A DNA stretch of 64,000 nt from Chryseobacterium endalhagicum (GTDB taxonomy: Bacteria > Bacteroidota > Bacteroidia > Flavobacteriales > Weeksellaceae). Shown here piece by piece: positions 35,206 to 43,605 of this stretch (positions are counted from its first letter, which is position 1; each line of letters opens with the position of its first letter). Made by a program: the position numbers and the translations under genes. The stretch is taken from contig NZ_JAELVM010000002.1 of NCBI RefSeq assembly GCF_016745235.1, positions 992,001 through 1,056,000 on the forward strand. The letters are read 5' to 3'. A model generated the notes under the pieces. The model ran no database searches. It saw nothing but the letters and a program-made list of their open reading frames with translations, and was not told the origin of the DNA.

Positions 35206-35544
35206 TTATTCTCTGTCGAAGCGGGCTAATTTTTTGTCTATCCAGATCGTGGCAAAAGGGAAAAATGCCGCAATTAATGCGAACACGCTATCTTCATCAT
35301 CCCAGTCATATATTTTTCTTATCGCGGGTACAAATATCAGGTATAAAGTAAAGAAAAAACCGTGAATGCTTCCAATAGTACTGATGTACACAATTGGGAA
35401 AACACCTTCCGGATCAATACGTATCCACGTCATTGCTGTGAAAAGGAAAAACCATGAAACAGCTTCTGCCAGACAGATCTGCTTAAACCATCTGATTACT
35501 TTTTCCTGAGGATATTTTGAGAAAATTTTTTCGAGAAATTCCAT
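35206..35544 (-). CDS. DUF3817 family membrane protein
   Basis: 112 residues with three or four membrane helices. The pattern of a short soluble N-terminus (MEFLEKIFSKYPQEKVIRWFKQICLAEAVSWFFLF), a GxxHGFFFTLY segment and a C-terminal FFPFATIWIDKKL matches the DUF3817 family of small integral membrane proteins of unknown function. It follows nadD on the same strand, with a heptamer array between. Confidence 0.85.
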   Translation of the reverse strand: MEFLEKIFSKYPQEKVIRWFKQICLAEAVSWFFLFTAMTWIRIDPEGVFPIVYISTIGSIHGFFFTLYLIFVPAIRKIYDWDDEDSVFALIAAFFPFATIWIDKKLARFDRE

Positions 35545-35581
35545 GTCTTAAGATATAAATTGAAAAGGAGCCGTATCAGAA

Positions 35582-35616
35582 TCTAACTTCTAATTTCTAG
35601 CCTCTAATTTCTTATG
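35582..35616. repeat. Degenerate heptamer array TCTAAtt, five units
   Basis: Five in-register 7-bp units, for example TCTAACT, TCTAATT and TCTAGCC, 7 bp beyond the nadD stop. No inverted partner seen. Confidence 0.8.
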
Positions 35617-35623
35617 TACAAAA

Positions 35624-36208
35624 TTACTTATAAAAACTGCTTCCGTCCAAATATTCAAAAACTTCCGGCGGGAGCATAGGACGTACATTTTTTCCTTCTT
35701 TGATCATATTTCTGATCTCTGTGGCAGAAAGTTCAATAACGGGTGCTTTGATCATGGAAATATTCTCATGCTGCAGATATTCCGAATCTTTCTTTTCCCC
35801 TTCAAAAACCCTTGGGTACACAATAATATGATGATTCTTGATCAGGATATCAGAGTTTTTCCATTTATGAAGGCTGTCCAGATTATCTTCACCCATGATT
35901 AGGCTGAAAGAATAATCGGGATATTTCTCGTGAAGATAGGTCAGGGTGTCGATCGTATAACTTGGTTTTGGAAGTGAAAACTCTACGTTGGAAGCTCTCA
36001 TTTTAGGATAGCTTTTTACCGCGAGCTGTACCATATCCAGCCTGTTGTGATCTTTCAGAAGTGATTTTTTATCTTTAAAAGGGTTCTGTGGACTTACGAC
36101 AAACCATAATTCATCCATATCAGAATTTTCCAGAATATAATTAGCCAGAATAAGATGTCCGATGTGGATCGGATTGAAAGAACCGAAAAATAAGCCGATT
36201 TTTTTCAT
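35624..36208 (-). CDS. nadD: Nicotinate-nucleotide adenylyltransferase
   Basis: 194 residues. Transfers AMP to nicotinate mononucleotide in NAD synthesis. Landmarks: GSFNPIHIGHLILA (residues 9-22, nucleotide-transferase HxGH at 15-18), FVVSPQNPFK and the C-terminal LSATEIRNMI (the usual ISxTxIR motif). Heptamer arrays lie on both sides: one just after its stop and one 2 bp before its start codon, the latter being the 3' array of four-helix-bundle cassette B. Confidence 0.95.
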   Translation of the reverse strand: MKKIGLFFGSFNPIHIGHLILANYILENSDMDELWFVVSPQNPFKDKKSLLKDHNRLDMVQLAVKSYPKMRASNVEFSLPKPSYTIDTLTYLHEKYPDYSFSLIMGEDNLDSLHKWKNSDILIKNHHIIVYPRVFEGEKKDSEYLQHENISMIKAPVIELSATEIRNMIKEGKNVRPMLPPEVFEYLDGSSFYK

Positions 36209-36210
36209 AA

Positions 36211-36252
36211 GGTGTTAGGGCTTAGGTTGAAGGGATTAGGGACTAGGGTTGG
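36211..36252. repeat. G-rich heptamer array (plus strand) at the 3' end of cassette B
   Basis: Six exactly in-register 7-bp units, for example GGTGTTA, GGGCTTA, GGGATTA and GGGACTA. On the coding strand of the four-helix-bundle gene it is the C-rich 3' array. The gene's own stop codon and last residues (NPSP) lie inside it. Confidence 0.88.
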
Positions 36253-36601
36253 ATTGTAATTTTGTAATAATAGCGTTGAGCATTTTTGCTATTTCAGAAG
36301 CTTTATTACTTAATTCTTGAAAATCTTCAAGACTTATGTAGTCCAGGTTTCTTGAAATAATGAGCTGTGTTTCAAGTTCTGCACAGCTTCCGCGGGCAAT
36401 CTTTAAAAACTGAAGATAATCTAAGGTTGACCTTCGGGAGTGGCCTTCTGCAATATTGGACGGAATAGAAACTGAGGAACGTCGGATCTGGCTGGTAAGA
36501 GAATAGATTTCTTCTTTGGGGAAATTCTTCGTACATATATAAATTTCAGTAACAAAATTTACTGATTTCTGCCATACCAATAATTCCTTGTAATTCCCCA
36601 T
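36236..36601 (-). CDS. Four-helix-bundle protein, 23S rRNA intervening-sequence (IVP) family, cassette B
   Basis: 121 residues. Shares with the protein at 23969 the blocks FPKEEIYSLTSQIRRSSVSIPSNIAEGHSR and an N-terminal LLVWQKSVNFVTEIY helix. It is enclosed by inverted heptamer arrays (36211-36252 and 36604-36645) in the same polarity as cassette A: G-rich before, C-rich after the gene on its coding strand. It lies between nadD and recJ, genes of the same strand. Family members are small basic oligomers that bind RNA or partner reverse transcriptases; no reverse transcriptase is in this window. Confidence 0.9.
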   Translation of the reverse strand: MGNYKELLVWQKSVNFVTEIYICTKNFPKEEIYSLTSQIRRSSVSIPSNIAEGHSRRSTLDYLQFLKIARGSCAELETQLIISRNLDYISLEDFQELSNKASEIAKMLNAIITKLQSNPSP

Positions 36602-36603
36602 AG

Positions 36604-36645
36604 TGTTAATCCCTAATCCCTATTTCCTGATTCCTAATCCCTGAA
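36604..36645. repeat. C-rich heptamer array (plus strand) at the 5' end of cassette B
   Basis: Six in-register units such as CCCTAAT, TCCTGAT and TCCTAAT. On the other strand they read ATTAGGG-type, sharing GGGATTA with the 36211 array. It overlaps the 3' end of recJ: the codons for the last three residues (FRD) and the TAG stop lie within the array. Confidence 0.88.
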
Positions 36646-38346
36646 CTTCACATCCTTAATATTCAAATAATGGGTTACATTGCCTTTCCAGTGGTTTTCT
36701 TCCAGTGTGAAAGCAAGATCGAAGTTTTTATTTTTGAAATCTTCGGCATGCTGTCCCAGCTTAAAACCTACACATTCGATGTTTCGGCCGGTAGATTCCT
36801 GTTTGATGTAAAATTTCAGGTGGTTGTTATCTTTCCCCATCGTTTTTACATAACCGGATAATTTCTGGTTGGTAAGGGTCAGGATAGGTTTCATATTGTG
36901 GGGACCGAAAGGCGCCAGTTTTCTGTGGAAATTAATAAACTCCCTGTTGATTTCATCAACTTTTATCTCAGAATCAATCGTAACGGAAGGTTCCTGCTGA
37001 TGTTCCTGAATCTTCTCTGAAACAATCTGTTCAAATTTTATCTTGAAAGCTTCAAATTTATCCTTTTCCATGGAAAGCCCTGCCGCAGCATGATGTCCCC
37101 CGAATTTAAGGAAATATTCAGAACACATATCCAATGCTTCATGAACGTCAAAATCAGAAACAGATCTTGCCGAAGCCACCATTTCTCCGTTGTTCCCGTC
37201 TGTGAATACCAGAGTCGGTTTATAATAGGTTTCGATAAGCCTTGAGGCTACAATACCGATCACGCCCTTGTTCCAGTCCGGATGATATACGATTGTGGAA
37301 TGTTTGCTCTGCTGCTGGGATTCAATGATCTGATTCAGTGCTGAAAGGGTAGAATTCATATCGAGTTCGCGTCTTTCATCATTCAGATTCATAATGTCGC
37401 CAACAATCTGATTCGCATGTTTCAGATTATCGGAAACCATGAGTTCCACAGCTGCTTTTCCGTGGGAAATCCTTCCTGCTGCATTGATCTTCGGTGCAAT
37501 TTCAAAAACAATATTTGAAATTTCGAAGTGCGACAGCTTATCTTCTGGAATTAATAGTCTTAATCCAAGGTTTCTTGTTTTTCTGAGAACTTTAAGCCCC
37601 ATTTTAGCAAGTACCCTGTTTTCTCCTGTCATGGAAACAATATCCGCGGCGATGGAAATAGCGAGAAGATCGGTAAGCTCAAATAATTCGGCTTCCGGAA
37701 TTTTATAGATGGTATTCAGTCCCTGGCACAGCTTAAAGCCGACACCGCATCCTGAAAGCTCTTTAAATGGATATCTGCAGTCATTTCTTTTCGGATCCAG
37801 AACAGCCGCAGCATTCGGGATCTCGTCACCCGGAAGGTGGTGGTCGCAGATGATAAAATCAATTCCCTTTTCCTGGGCATAGTTGATCATGTCGATAGCT
37901 TTGATACCGCAGTCTAAAGCAATGATCAGTGAAAAGCCGTTTTCTTTGGCAAAATCAATACCTTCTGTAGAAATTCCGTATCCTTCGGAATTCCTGTCAG
38001 GGATATAATAGTCTAAATATTTTTTCTCAACAATTTTGCTGAGGTATAAGTACATCACGGCAACTGCCGTAGTTCCGTCTACATCGTAATCTCCGTAGAC
38101 CAGTATTTTTTCTCCGTTTTCAATAGCAGTGGCAATACGCTCTACAGCTTTCTGCATATCTGCCATTAAGAACGGGCTGTGTATATCGTTGAGGTTAGGT
38201 TTGAAGAATTCTCTGGCCTTTTGATAATTGTCAATTCCCCTTAAAACGAGGAGTTTAGATTCAAAAGTACCAAAACCAAGTGACGAACTTAATCTGTCCA
38301 CAACTTCCTCGTCGGGCTCGGGCTTGTAAATCCATTTCTGACTCAT
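36634..38346 (-). CDS. recJ: Single-stranded-DNA-specific exonuclease RecJ
   Basis: 570 residues, complete. A 5'-3' ssDNA exonuclease of recombination and repair. The DHH phosphoesterase motifs are present: ILVYGDYDVDGTTA (motif I, 82-95), CDHHLPG (DHH) and FGGHHAAAGLSM of the DHHA1 domain, followed by the RecJ OB fold. CAAAAATA at 38351-38358 gives a minus-strand TATTTTTG -7 element only about 5 bp before the start codon, so a leaderless transcript is possible. The stop codon is supplied by the heptamer array of cassette B. Confidence 0.96.
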   Translation of the reverse strand: MSQKWIYKPEPDEEVVDRLSSSLGFGTFESKLLVLRGIDNYQKAREFFKPNLNDIHSPFLMADMQKAVERIATAIENGEKILVYGDYDVDGTTAVAVMYLYLSKIVEKKYLDYYIPDRNSEGYGISTEGIDFAKENGFSLIIALDCGIKAIDMINYAQEKGIDFIICDHHLPGDEIPNAAAVLDPKRNDCRYPFKELSGCGVGFKLCQGLNTIYKIPEAELFELTDLLAISIAADIVSMTGENRVLAKMGLKVLRKTRNLGLRLLIPEDKLSHFEISNIVFEIAPKINAAGRISHGKAAVELMVSDNLKHANQIVGDIMNLNDERRELDMNSTLSALNQIIESQQQSKHSTIVYHPDWNKGVIGIVASRLIETYYKPTLVFTDGNNGEMVASARSVSDFDVHEALDMCSEYFLKFGGHHAAAGLSMEKDKFEAFKIKFEQIVSEKIQEHQQEPSVTIDSEIKVDEINREFINFHRKLAPFGPHNMKPILTLTNQKLSGYVKTMGKDNNHLKFYIKQESTGRNIECVGFKLGQHAEDFKNKNFDLAFTLEENHWKGNVTHYLNIKDVKFRD

Positions 38347-38448
38347 TTCACAAAAATAAGGAAAAAAAACAGCATTTTGAAATGAATAAGGATGAACTTG
38401 ACTTACTGATTGTTAAAAAAAATATCTATCTTCGCGGTCCAAATCAAA

Positions 38449-39267
38449 ATGACTATGAAAAGAATTATCGTTTGCCTTTTATTCTTAGGCACAGTGAATG
38501 CTGTATCAGCACAGAAAATTAATCTTGGAAAAGCGGCCGGCGTTGTTTCGAAAGGAGCAAAAGCCCTTACTTTTACCAATGAGGATGCTATTAAACTGTC
38601 AAAGGAATCTGTAGACTGGATGGACAAGAACAATCCGGTTGCAGGACCTAAAGATCCTTATACAGTACGACTGAACAAGCTTTTCGGAAAACACAAATCT
38701 CAGGACGGGCTTGCACTGAACTATAAAGTGTACAAAGTAAAAGATATCAATGCTTTTGCCTGTGCAGACGGAAGTGTGCGTGTATTCTCTTCGTTAATGG
38801 ATATCATGACGGATGATGAAATACTGGCGGTAATCGGTCACGAGATCGGTCATGTGAAAAATCAGGATACTAAAGATGCTATTAAATCTGCTTATATGAA
38901 AGCGGCGGCTTTGGATGCGGCATCATCTGCATCAGGAACTGTAGCGGCTTTAAATGAAAGCCAGGTAGGAAAGATGGCCAATGATTTCCTTGATGCTTCA
39001 CACAGCAAAAAGCAGGAGTCTCAGGCAGATACTTATTCTTATGACTTTATGAAAGCGAATAACTACAATGTTGTAGGAGCCTATTCTGCATTCAAAAAGT
39101 TAGCTTTACTTTCAGAAGGAAGTACACAGACTGGTTTTGAAAAAATGTTTAACTCTCACCCTGACAGCGAAAAAAGAGCTCAGGCTATTAAGAAGAGAGC
39201 AGAAAAAGACGGCTTATGGAAAGATCCGGGAACAATTGCTATTCCAAAAACAAAGCTTACGAAATAA
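38449..39267 (+). CDS. M48 family metallopeptidase, periplasmic
   Basis: 272 residues from the ATG at 38449 (another at 38455); the frame can be read back to a TTG at 38410, but the signal peptide MTMKRIIVCLLFLGTVNAVSAQ sets the start. Zinc site HEIGH at 131-135, with a later Glu in KKQESQADTYSYDFM as third ligand. This matches the BepA/LoiP-like M48 group, which act in outer-membrane protein quality control. TATCTTCG at 38427-38434 could be a -7 element (one mismatch). A terminator follows. Confidence 0.9.
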   Translation: MTMKRIIVCLLFLGTVNAVSAQKINLGKAAGVVSKGAKALTFTNEDAIKLSKESVDWMDKNNPVAGPKDPYTVRLNKLFGKHKSQDGLALNYKVYKVKDINAFACADGSVRVFSSLMDIMTDDEILAVIGHEIGHVKNQDTKDAIKSAYMKAAALDAASSASGTVAALNESQVGKMANDFLDASHSKKQESQADTYSYDFMKANNYNVVGAYSAFKKLALLSEGSTQTGFEKMFNSHPDSEKRAQAIKKRAEKDGLWKDPGTIAIPKTKLTK

Positions 39268-39285
39268 TATAATTTATATTTAAAA

Positions 39286-39322
39286 TAAAAAATACCCTCA
39301 ATGACTTTGAGGGTATTTTTTT
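39286..39322 (+). terminator. Intrinsic terminator after the M48 peptidase gene
   Basis: AAATACCCTCA pairs with TGAGGGTATTT around a 5-7-nt loop, followed by TTTTT. Confidence 0.92.
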
Positions 39323-39440
39323 ATCCATAATTCCGGCTCATCACTCAGGGCAACACTTACTTGAATAATAGCTACACTTACTAGTTGATCATTATTTGTT
39401 TTGAATGAAATGTCTAAGTTCGTTCCCTTAAACATACACA

Positions 39441-41153
39441 ATGAAAACAAAATTATTATTTCTGGTTTTCCTGGTAGCCTTACTGGGAATGCAGGCTCAG
39501 GTTGTATCTTTTCCTGACGCCGCTTTTAAAGCAAAATTATTAACATCATCTCCGGGTAATTCAATTGCCAAAAATCTGTCCGGAAATTATTTTTCTATAG
39601 ATGCCAACAGCGACGGAGAAATACAGCTGAATGAGGCTGCTATGGTTGGAGAAATAGAGATTATTGATCCGGATACAGATATTGCCATTCATGATTATGA
39701 AGGTATTTTATCATTTACGAATCTTAAAAGTTTAACAATTGATTACTGGAATGTACCTGCCAATACTTTTACTATTTCCGGCCTAAATTCTTTACAGGAT
39801 TTAGATATTAAATTTGAAAATTATGATCCTGGAAACATCAGTTTGGACAGTTGTCCGCAGCTTAAAAAGGTGAAAATTTATGGGATTGTCCTGAGTACGC
39901 TTAGTAATAATCCGCTCATTGAAGATTTATCCATCAGCAGTATGTCTATGTCCTCAGCTACAATGAATTCCATTGCAAGCCTGAGCCATCTGAAAAATTT
40001 AGAATTATTGGATTTTGTAGACTTAATATCCGGTTTATCATTAAATTTAAGCGGTCACCCTGATTTACTGAGCTTAAAAGTTATAAATACCAGTCTGGCC
40101 AATATTGATGTATCAGGCTGTCCCTCGCTGCACACGATAACTTTGAATCCGGCAGATCCGCTTACCTTTAATTTTATTCCTACTGTAAACATTAATTCCA
40201 GTAACTGCCCGAATCTGGTCAATTATTTTGTAGGCGAAGACTCAGATATTTCTACCCATATTATTTCAAACAATTGTCCGGGACTGGTTCATTTTACGTC
40301 TCATCATGGTGACCTGTCATTATCTTTGAATGACTGTGTGAATTTAGAAACGATTGATGTAAAAAACCTGAGGAGTCTTTCAGTAAATAACGATGTAAAT
40401 CTGAATTCAATTAAAGCACTTCGGTTCAGGGGAACTGCTTTGAATTTGTCTGACAGTGGTCTGCAAAATTTAAAACATCTTGAAATCAGCTATATTCACC
40501 CTTTTTTTCCAAGTATCAATGAGCATGGTGATCTAACGTCTTTAAATGTACAGGGAATTACAAGCTTGGAAGAAGTGCTCTGTTCCAATCATCAGATCAC
40601 CAACCTGAATATTGCAGGCTGTACCAGTTTACGTACACTGGATTGTAGCGGAAATCAGCTTTCCGGGCTGGATGTGAGCGGGCAGACCAATCTTGAGGAC
40701 TTATATTGTGGAAATAATCTGCTTACCTCATTGCTGTTGAAAAACGGGAGAAATGAAACGGTTGATTTTTCCGGTAATCCTGATTTGCAGTATGTTTGCT
40801 GTGATGATGCCCAAATGGCCAATATACAGGCTCTTGTTGATGATTATGCCTACCCTAATTGTGTGGTCAACAGCAGCTGTGCTCTTGTGCTCGCCAATAA
40901 TGATATATTCAAACCAATGAATGATAATTCCGTCAAAATATATCCAATCCCTGCAAAAGAGGAAGTTACCATAGAAGCAGCTTTCAATGTTCATGCAATA
41001 GAGTTCTATGATGGACAAGGGAAAATTATTCAAAAACAGGTTTGTAATTCCAAAACTGTAAAGGTTCATATAGGAAGCATTCCTTCCGGGGTTTACTATT
41101 TAAAAATAAATACAGAGAAAGGAGTCCTGATGAAAAAAATGATCAAAAACTAA
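39441..41153 (+). CDS. Leucine-rich-repeat protein with T9SS type A sorting domain
   Basis: 570 residues. Signal peptide MKTKLLFLVFLVALLGMQAQ, then a conserved N-terminal part with an EF-hand-like loop D54-x-N-x-D-G-x-I-x3-E65 that could bind calcium. Residues about 95-450 are irregular leucine-rich repeats (TSLRTLDCSGNQLSGLDVSG, LEDLYCGNNLLTSL). A Cys-rich cap (QYVCCDDAQ) and a C-terminal T9SS sorting domain (VKIYPIPAKEEVTIEA...GVYYLKINTEKGVLMKKMIKN) follow. Secreted to the surface, role unknown. Close paralog at 56239. Confidence 0.88.
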   Translation: MKTKLLFLVFLVALLGMQAQVVSFPDAAFKAKLLTSSPGNSIAKNLSGNYFSIDANSDGEIQLNEAAMVGEIEIIDPDTDIAIHDYEGILSFTNLKSLTIDYWNVPANTFTISGLNSLQDLDIKFENYDPGNISLDSCPQLKKVKIYGIVLSTLSNNPLIEDLSISSMSMSSATMNSIASLSHLKNLELLDFVDLISGLSLNLSGHPDLLSLKVINTSLANIDVSGCPSLHTITLNPADPLTFNFIPTVNINSSNCPNLVNYFVGEDSDISTHIISNNCPGLVHFTSHHGDLSLSLNDCVNLETIDVKNLRSLSVNNDVNLNSIKALRFRGTALNLSDSGLQNLKHLEISYIHPFFPSINEHGDLTSLNVQGITSLEEVLCSNHQITNLNIAGCTSLRTLDCSGNQLSGLDVSGQTNLEDLYCGNNLLTSLLLKNGRNETVDFSGNPDLQYVCCDDAQMANIQALVDDYAYPNCVVNSSCALVLANNDIFKPMNDNSVKIYPIPAKEEVTIEAAFNVHAIEFYDGQGKIIQKQVCNSKTVKVHIGSIPSGVYYLKINTEKGVLMKKMIKN

Positions 41154-41164
41154 TGTTATCATCA

Positions 41165-41206
41165 TAAAAAAAATCCCTCTCAGCTTATTGAGAGGGATTT
41201 TTTTTA
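41165..41206. terminator. Bidirectional terminator between convergent genes
   Basis: AAATCCCTCTCA pairs with TGAGAGGGATTT around a 6-nt loop, with A-run on the left and T-run on the right. Confidence 0.93.
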
Positions 41207-41220
41207 TTTGAATGTATGGT

Positions 41221-42843
41221 TTAAGAATACATTTTTTCTTTTAATTCCTTTACTTTTTTGTCAGCAAGATATTCATCGTAAGTCATTTCTCTGTCGATGA
41301 TTCCTGTTGGAGTCAGTTCAATGATCCTGTTACAGACCGTCTGAAGCATTTCGTGGTCATGAGAAGCCAGTAAAAGATTTCCTTTGAAGTTAGACAATGA
41401 GTTGTTCAACGTTGTGATACTTTCAAGGTCTAAGTGGTTGGTAGGTTCATCTAATAAAAGAATGTTGGCTTTCTGAAGCATCATTCTACTGAACATACAT
41501 CTCATTTTTTCACCTCCTGAAAGTACTTTACAGGATTTTAAAGCTTCATCACCAGAGAAAAGCATTCTACCCAGGAATCCTCTTACGAATTCTTCGTGAC
41601 GCTCTTCATCATTTTTAGTGAATTGTCTCAACCAGTCAACCAGGCTTAAATCTTCCTGGAAGAAGTTGGTATTATCCAAAGGCATGTGAGATTGGTTAGT
41701 CGTAACTCCCCAGGCCACTGTTCCTTTGTCTGCCTCTACATTTCCAGCCAGGATTTCGAAAAATTCTGTGATGGCTAAAGAGTTTTTAGAGATTACAGCT
41801 ACTTTATCTCCTTTTTTAAGATTTAAATCAATGTTTGAGAATAATAATTCCCCGTCTTTTGTTTTTTCAAGACCTTTTACATCCAGAATCTGATCTCCTG
41901 CTTCTCTTTCCATTTCGAAAATAATGGCAGGGTATCTTCTTGAAGATGGTTTAATATCATCGATGTTCAGTTTGTCGATCATTTTCTTTCTTGCGGTAGC
42001 CTGTTTCGCTTTTGCAACGTTGGAGCTGAATCTTGCGATGAAGTCCTGAAGTTCTTTCTTCTTTTCTTCGGCTTTCTTATTAGCCTGAGCTCTCTGTCTT
42101 GTGGCCAGCTGGGAAGCCTGGTACCAGAAAGAGTAGTTACCTGTGTAAAGGTTAAGTTTCGCATAATCTAAATCTCCGATATGCGTACAAACCGTATCCA
42201 GGAAGTGACGGTCGTGAGAAACCACAATAACCGTGTTTTCATAATCAGCAAGGAAGTCCTCCAGCCATGAGATCGTCTCAATGTCCAGGTCATTCGTAGG
42301 TTCATCCAGAATCAATACATCAGGATTTCCGAAAAGTGCCTGAGCCAAAAGAACCTTTACCTTGTCCTTGTTCTCAAGTTCACCCATCATCTGCCAGTGC
42401 ATATCATCTTTGATCCCTACGTTTGAAAGCATAGTCTGTGCATCAGACTCAGCAGTCCATCCGCCCATTTCGTCATAGATTACACCCAGTTCGCCCGCTT
42501 TGATTCCGTCTTCATCAGAAAAGTCTTCTTTAGCATATAAAGAATCCATTTCTTCTTTTATTTCGTATAATTTCTTATTTCCTCTTAAAACAGCCTCAAG
42601 AACAGTAAATTGATCGTAAGCAAAGTGATCCTGCTCCAAAACTGACATTCTTTTCCCCGGCTCCAAAGATACATGCCCTGTAGTAGGATCCTGCTTTCCT
42701 GTTAATATTTTAAGGAATGTAGATTTCCCCGCACCGTTTGCTCCGATAATCCCGTAGCAGTTTCCTTTGGTAAACATAATATTTACCTCGTCAAAAAGAA
42801 CTCTTTTCCCGAATTGTAAAGATAAGTTAGATACTGTTAACAT
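41221..42843 (-). CDS. ABC-F family ATPase, YbiT-like
   Basis: 540 residues, two ATP-binding cassettes and no membrane helices, joined by a charged linker (about 235-300) typical of ABC-F translation factors. Domain 1: Walker A GANGAGKST (34-42) and Walker B LILDEPTNDLD; its signature is replaced by a segment near MGELENKDKVKVLLAQ, as in YbiT. Domain 2: LSGGEKMRC signature and LLLDEPTNHLD, but its Walker A is degenerate (ISKNSLAI). Probably acts at the ribosomal E site. CAAAAATA at 42864-42871 may be its -7 element. Confidence 0.9.
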   Translation of the reverse strand: MLTVSNLSLQFGKRVLFDEVNIMFTKGNCYGIIGANGAGKSTFLKILTGKQDPTTGHVSLEPGKRMSVLEQDHFAYDQFTVLEAVLRGNKKLYEIKEEMDSLYAKEDFSDEDGIKAGELGVIYDEMGGWTAESDAQTMLSNVGIKDDMHWQMMGELENKDKVKVLLAQALFGNPDVLILDEPTNDLDIETISWLEDFLADYENTVIVVSHDRHFLDTVCTHIGDLDYAKLNLYTGNYSFWYQASQLATRQRAQANKKAEEKKKELQDFIARFSSNVAKAKQATARKKMIDKLNIDDIKPSSRRYPAIIFEMEREAGDQILDVKGLEKTKDGELLFSNIDLNLKKGDKVAVISKNSLAITEFFEILAGNVEADKGTVAWGVTTNQSHMPLDNTNFFQEDLSLVDWLRQFTKNDEERHEEFVRGFLGRMLFSGDEALKSCKVLSGGEKMRCMFSRMMLQKANILLLDEPTNHLDLESITTLNNSLSNFKGNLLLASHDHEMLQTVCNRIIELTPTGIIDREMTYDEYLADKKVKELKEKMYS

Positions 42844-42965
42844 ATAGTTTTGTAAATTTGGCGCAAAAATACGAAAAGAATTTGGGTATTTCGTAATAAT
42901 GTAATAGTCAAGTTTTTAAATATAAGGTATTTTTTCCTATATTTCCTTAACCAAATAATAGGGAA

Positions 42966-43018
42966 GAGTCCCAAAGGGACGATTTAATAAAGAATTGGGT
43001 ACAACCCAATGAATATAA
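42966..43018. repeat. Dispersed two-hairpin repeat, copy 1
   Basis: Begins GAGTCCCAAAGGGACGATTT (hairpin GTCCC-aaa-GGGAC) and has a second hairpin ATTGGGT-aca-ACCCAAT at 42994-43010. Copy 2 is at 53051. The first hairpin is identical in both, the second has compensatory differences. It lies in the 226-bp gap between the divergent ABC-F and smpB genes; the rest of the gap is AT-rich. Confidence 0.85.
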
Positions 43019-43069
43019 TCACACGTAATATATTTAGATAGTATATCACGGTAATCGCGAATTTTTACA

Positions 43070-43528
43070 ATGAAGATCGAAAAAACAGTCAGTATATTAA
43101 ACAGAAGAGCCCGTTTTGAATATGAAATCCTTGAAGAATATGAAGCCGGGATGGTTTTAACGGGTACGGAAATAAAATCTTTACGTTCATCCAAAGCATC
43201 CATCACAGAATCCTTCTGTCAGTTTATTGATGGGGAGTTATACATTATTAATATGATGATTGATGAGTATAAATTGGGAACTTTTTATAATCACAAAACA
43301 AAAAGGGAACGGAAATTGCTGTTGCACAAAAAAGAATTGCAGAAACTTGAAAAAAAGTTAAAGGATGCAGGGAACACAATTATACCTCTTAAATTATATA
43401 TCACAGACAAGGGTAAAGCAAAGGTGCTCATTGCCCTTGCCAGAGGGAAAAAACTCTTTGATAAAAGGGAGGCGATAAAAGATAGAGAAAATAAACGTAA
43501 CCTGGACAGAATATTAAAGAAAAGTTAA
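43070..43528 (+). CDS. smpB: SsrA-binding protein SmpB
   Basis: 152 residues. Partner of tmRNA in rescue of stalled ribosomes. Family landmarks: NRRARFEYEILEEYEAGMVLTGTEIKSLR, GELYIINMMIDEY, KRERKLLLHKKEL and the basic C-terminal tail (GKKLFDKREAIKDRENKRNLDRILKKS), which mimics the codon-anticodon helix in the decoding centre. Confidence 0.97.
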   Translation: MKIEKTVSILNRRARFEYEILEEYEAGMVLTGTEIKSLRSSKASITESFCQFIDGELYIINMMIDEYKLGTFYNHKTKRERKLLLHKKELQKLEKKLKDAGNTIIPLKLYITDKGKAKVLIALARGKKLFDKREAIKDRENKRNLDRILKKS

Positions 43529-43544
43529 AAATCATTCAAAAAAC

Positions 43545-43576
43545 TTTGTATATAAAGAAAAATTATATTTATTTTG
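43545..43576 (+). promoter_or_regulatory. Promoter of the OmpA-family gene
   Basis: TTTG at 43545-43548 and TATTTTG at 43570-43576, 21 bp apart. The -7 element is one base short of TAnnTTTG. It lies 29 bp before the start codon of what should be a highly expressed gene. Confidence 0.5.
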
Positions 43577-43605
43577 CATTATCAATTATTTAATCATTTA
43601 ATTCT

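Noticed and set aside
23969..36601. Diversity-generating retroelement
   Set aside because: The four-helix-bundle proteins resemble Avd, but no reverse transcriptase, template repeat or variable repeat is visible in the window.
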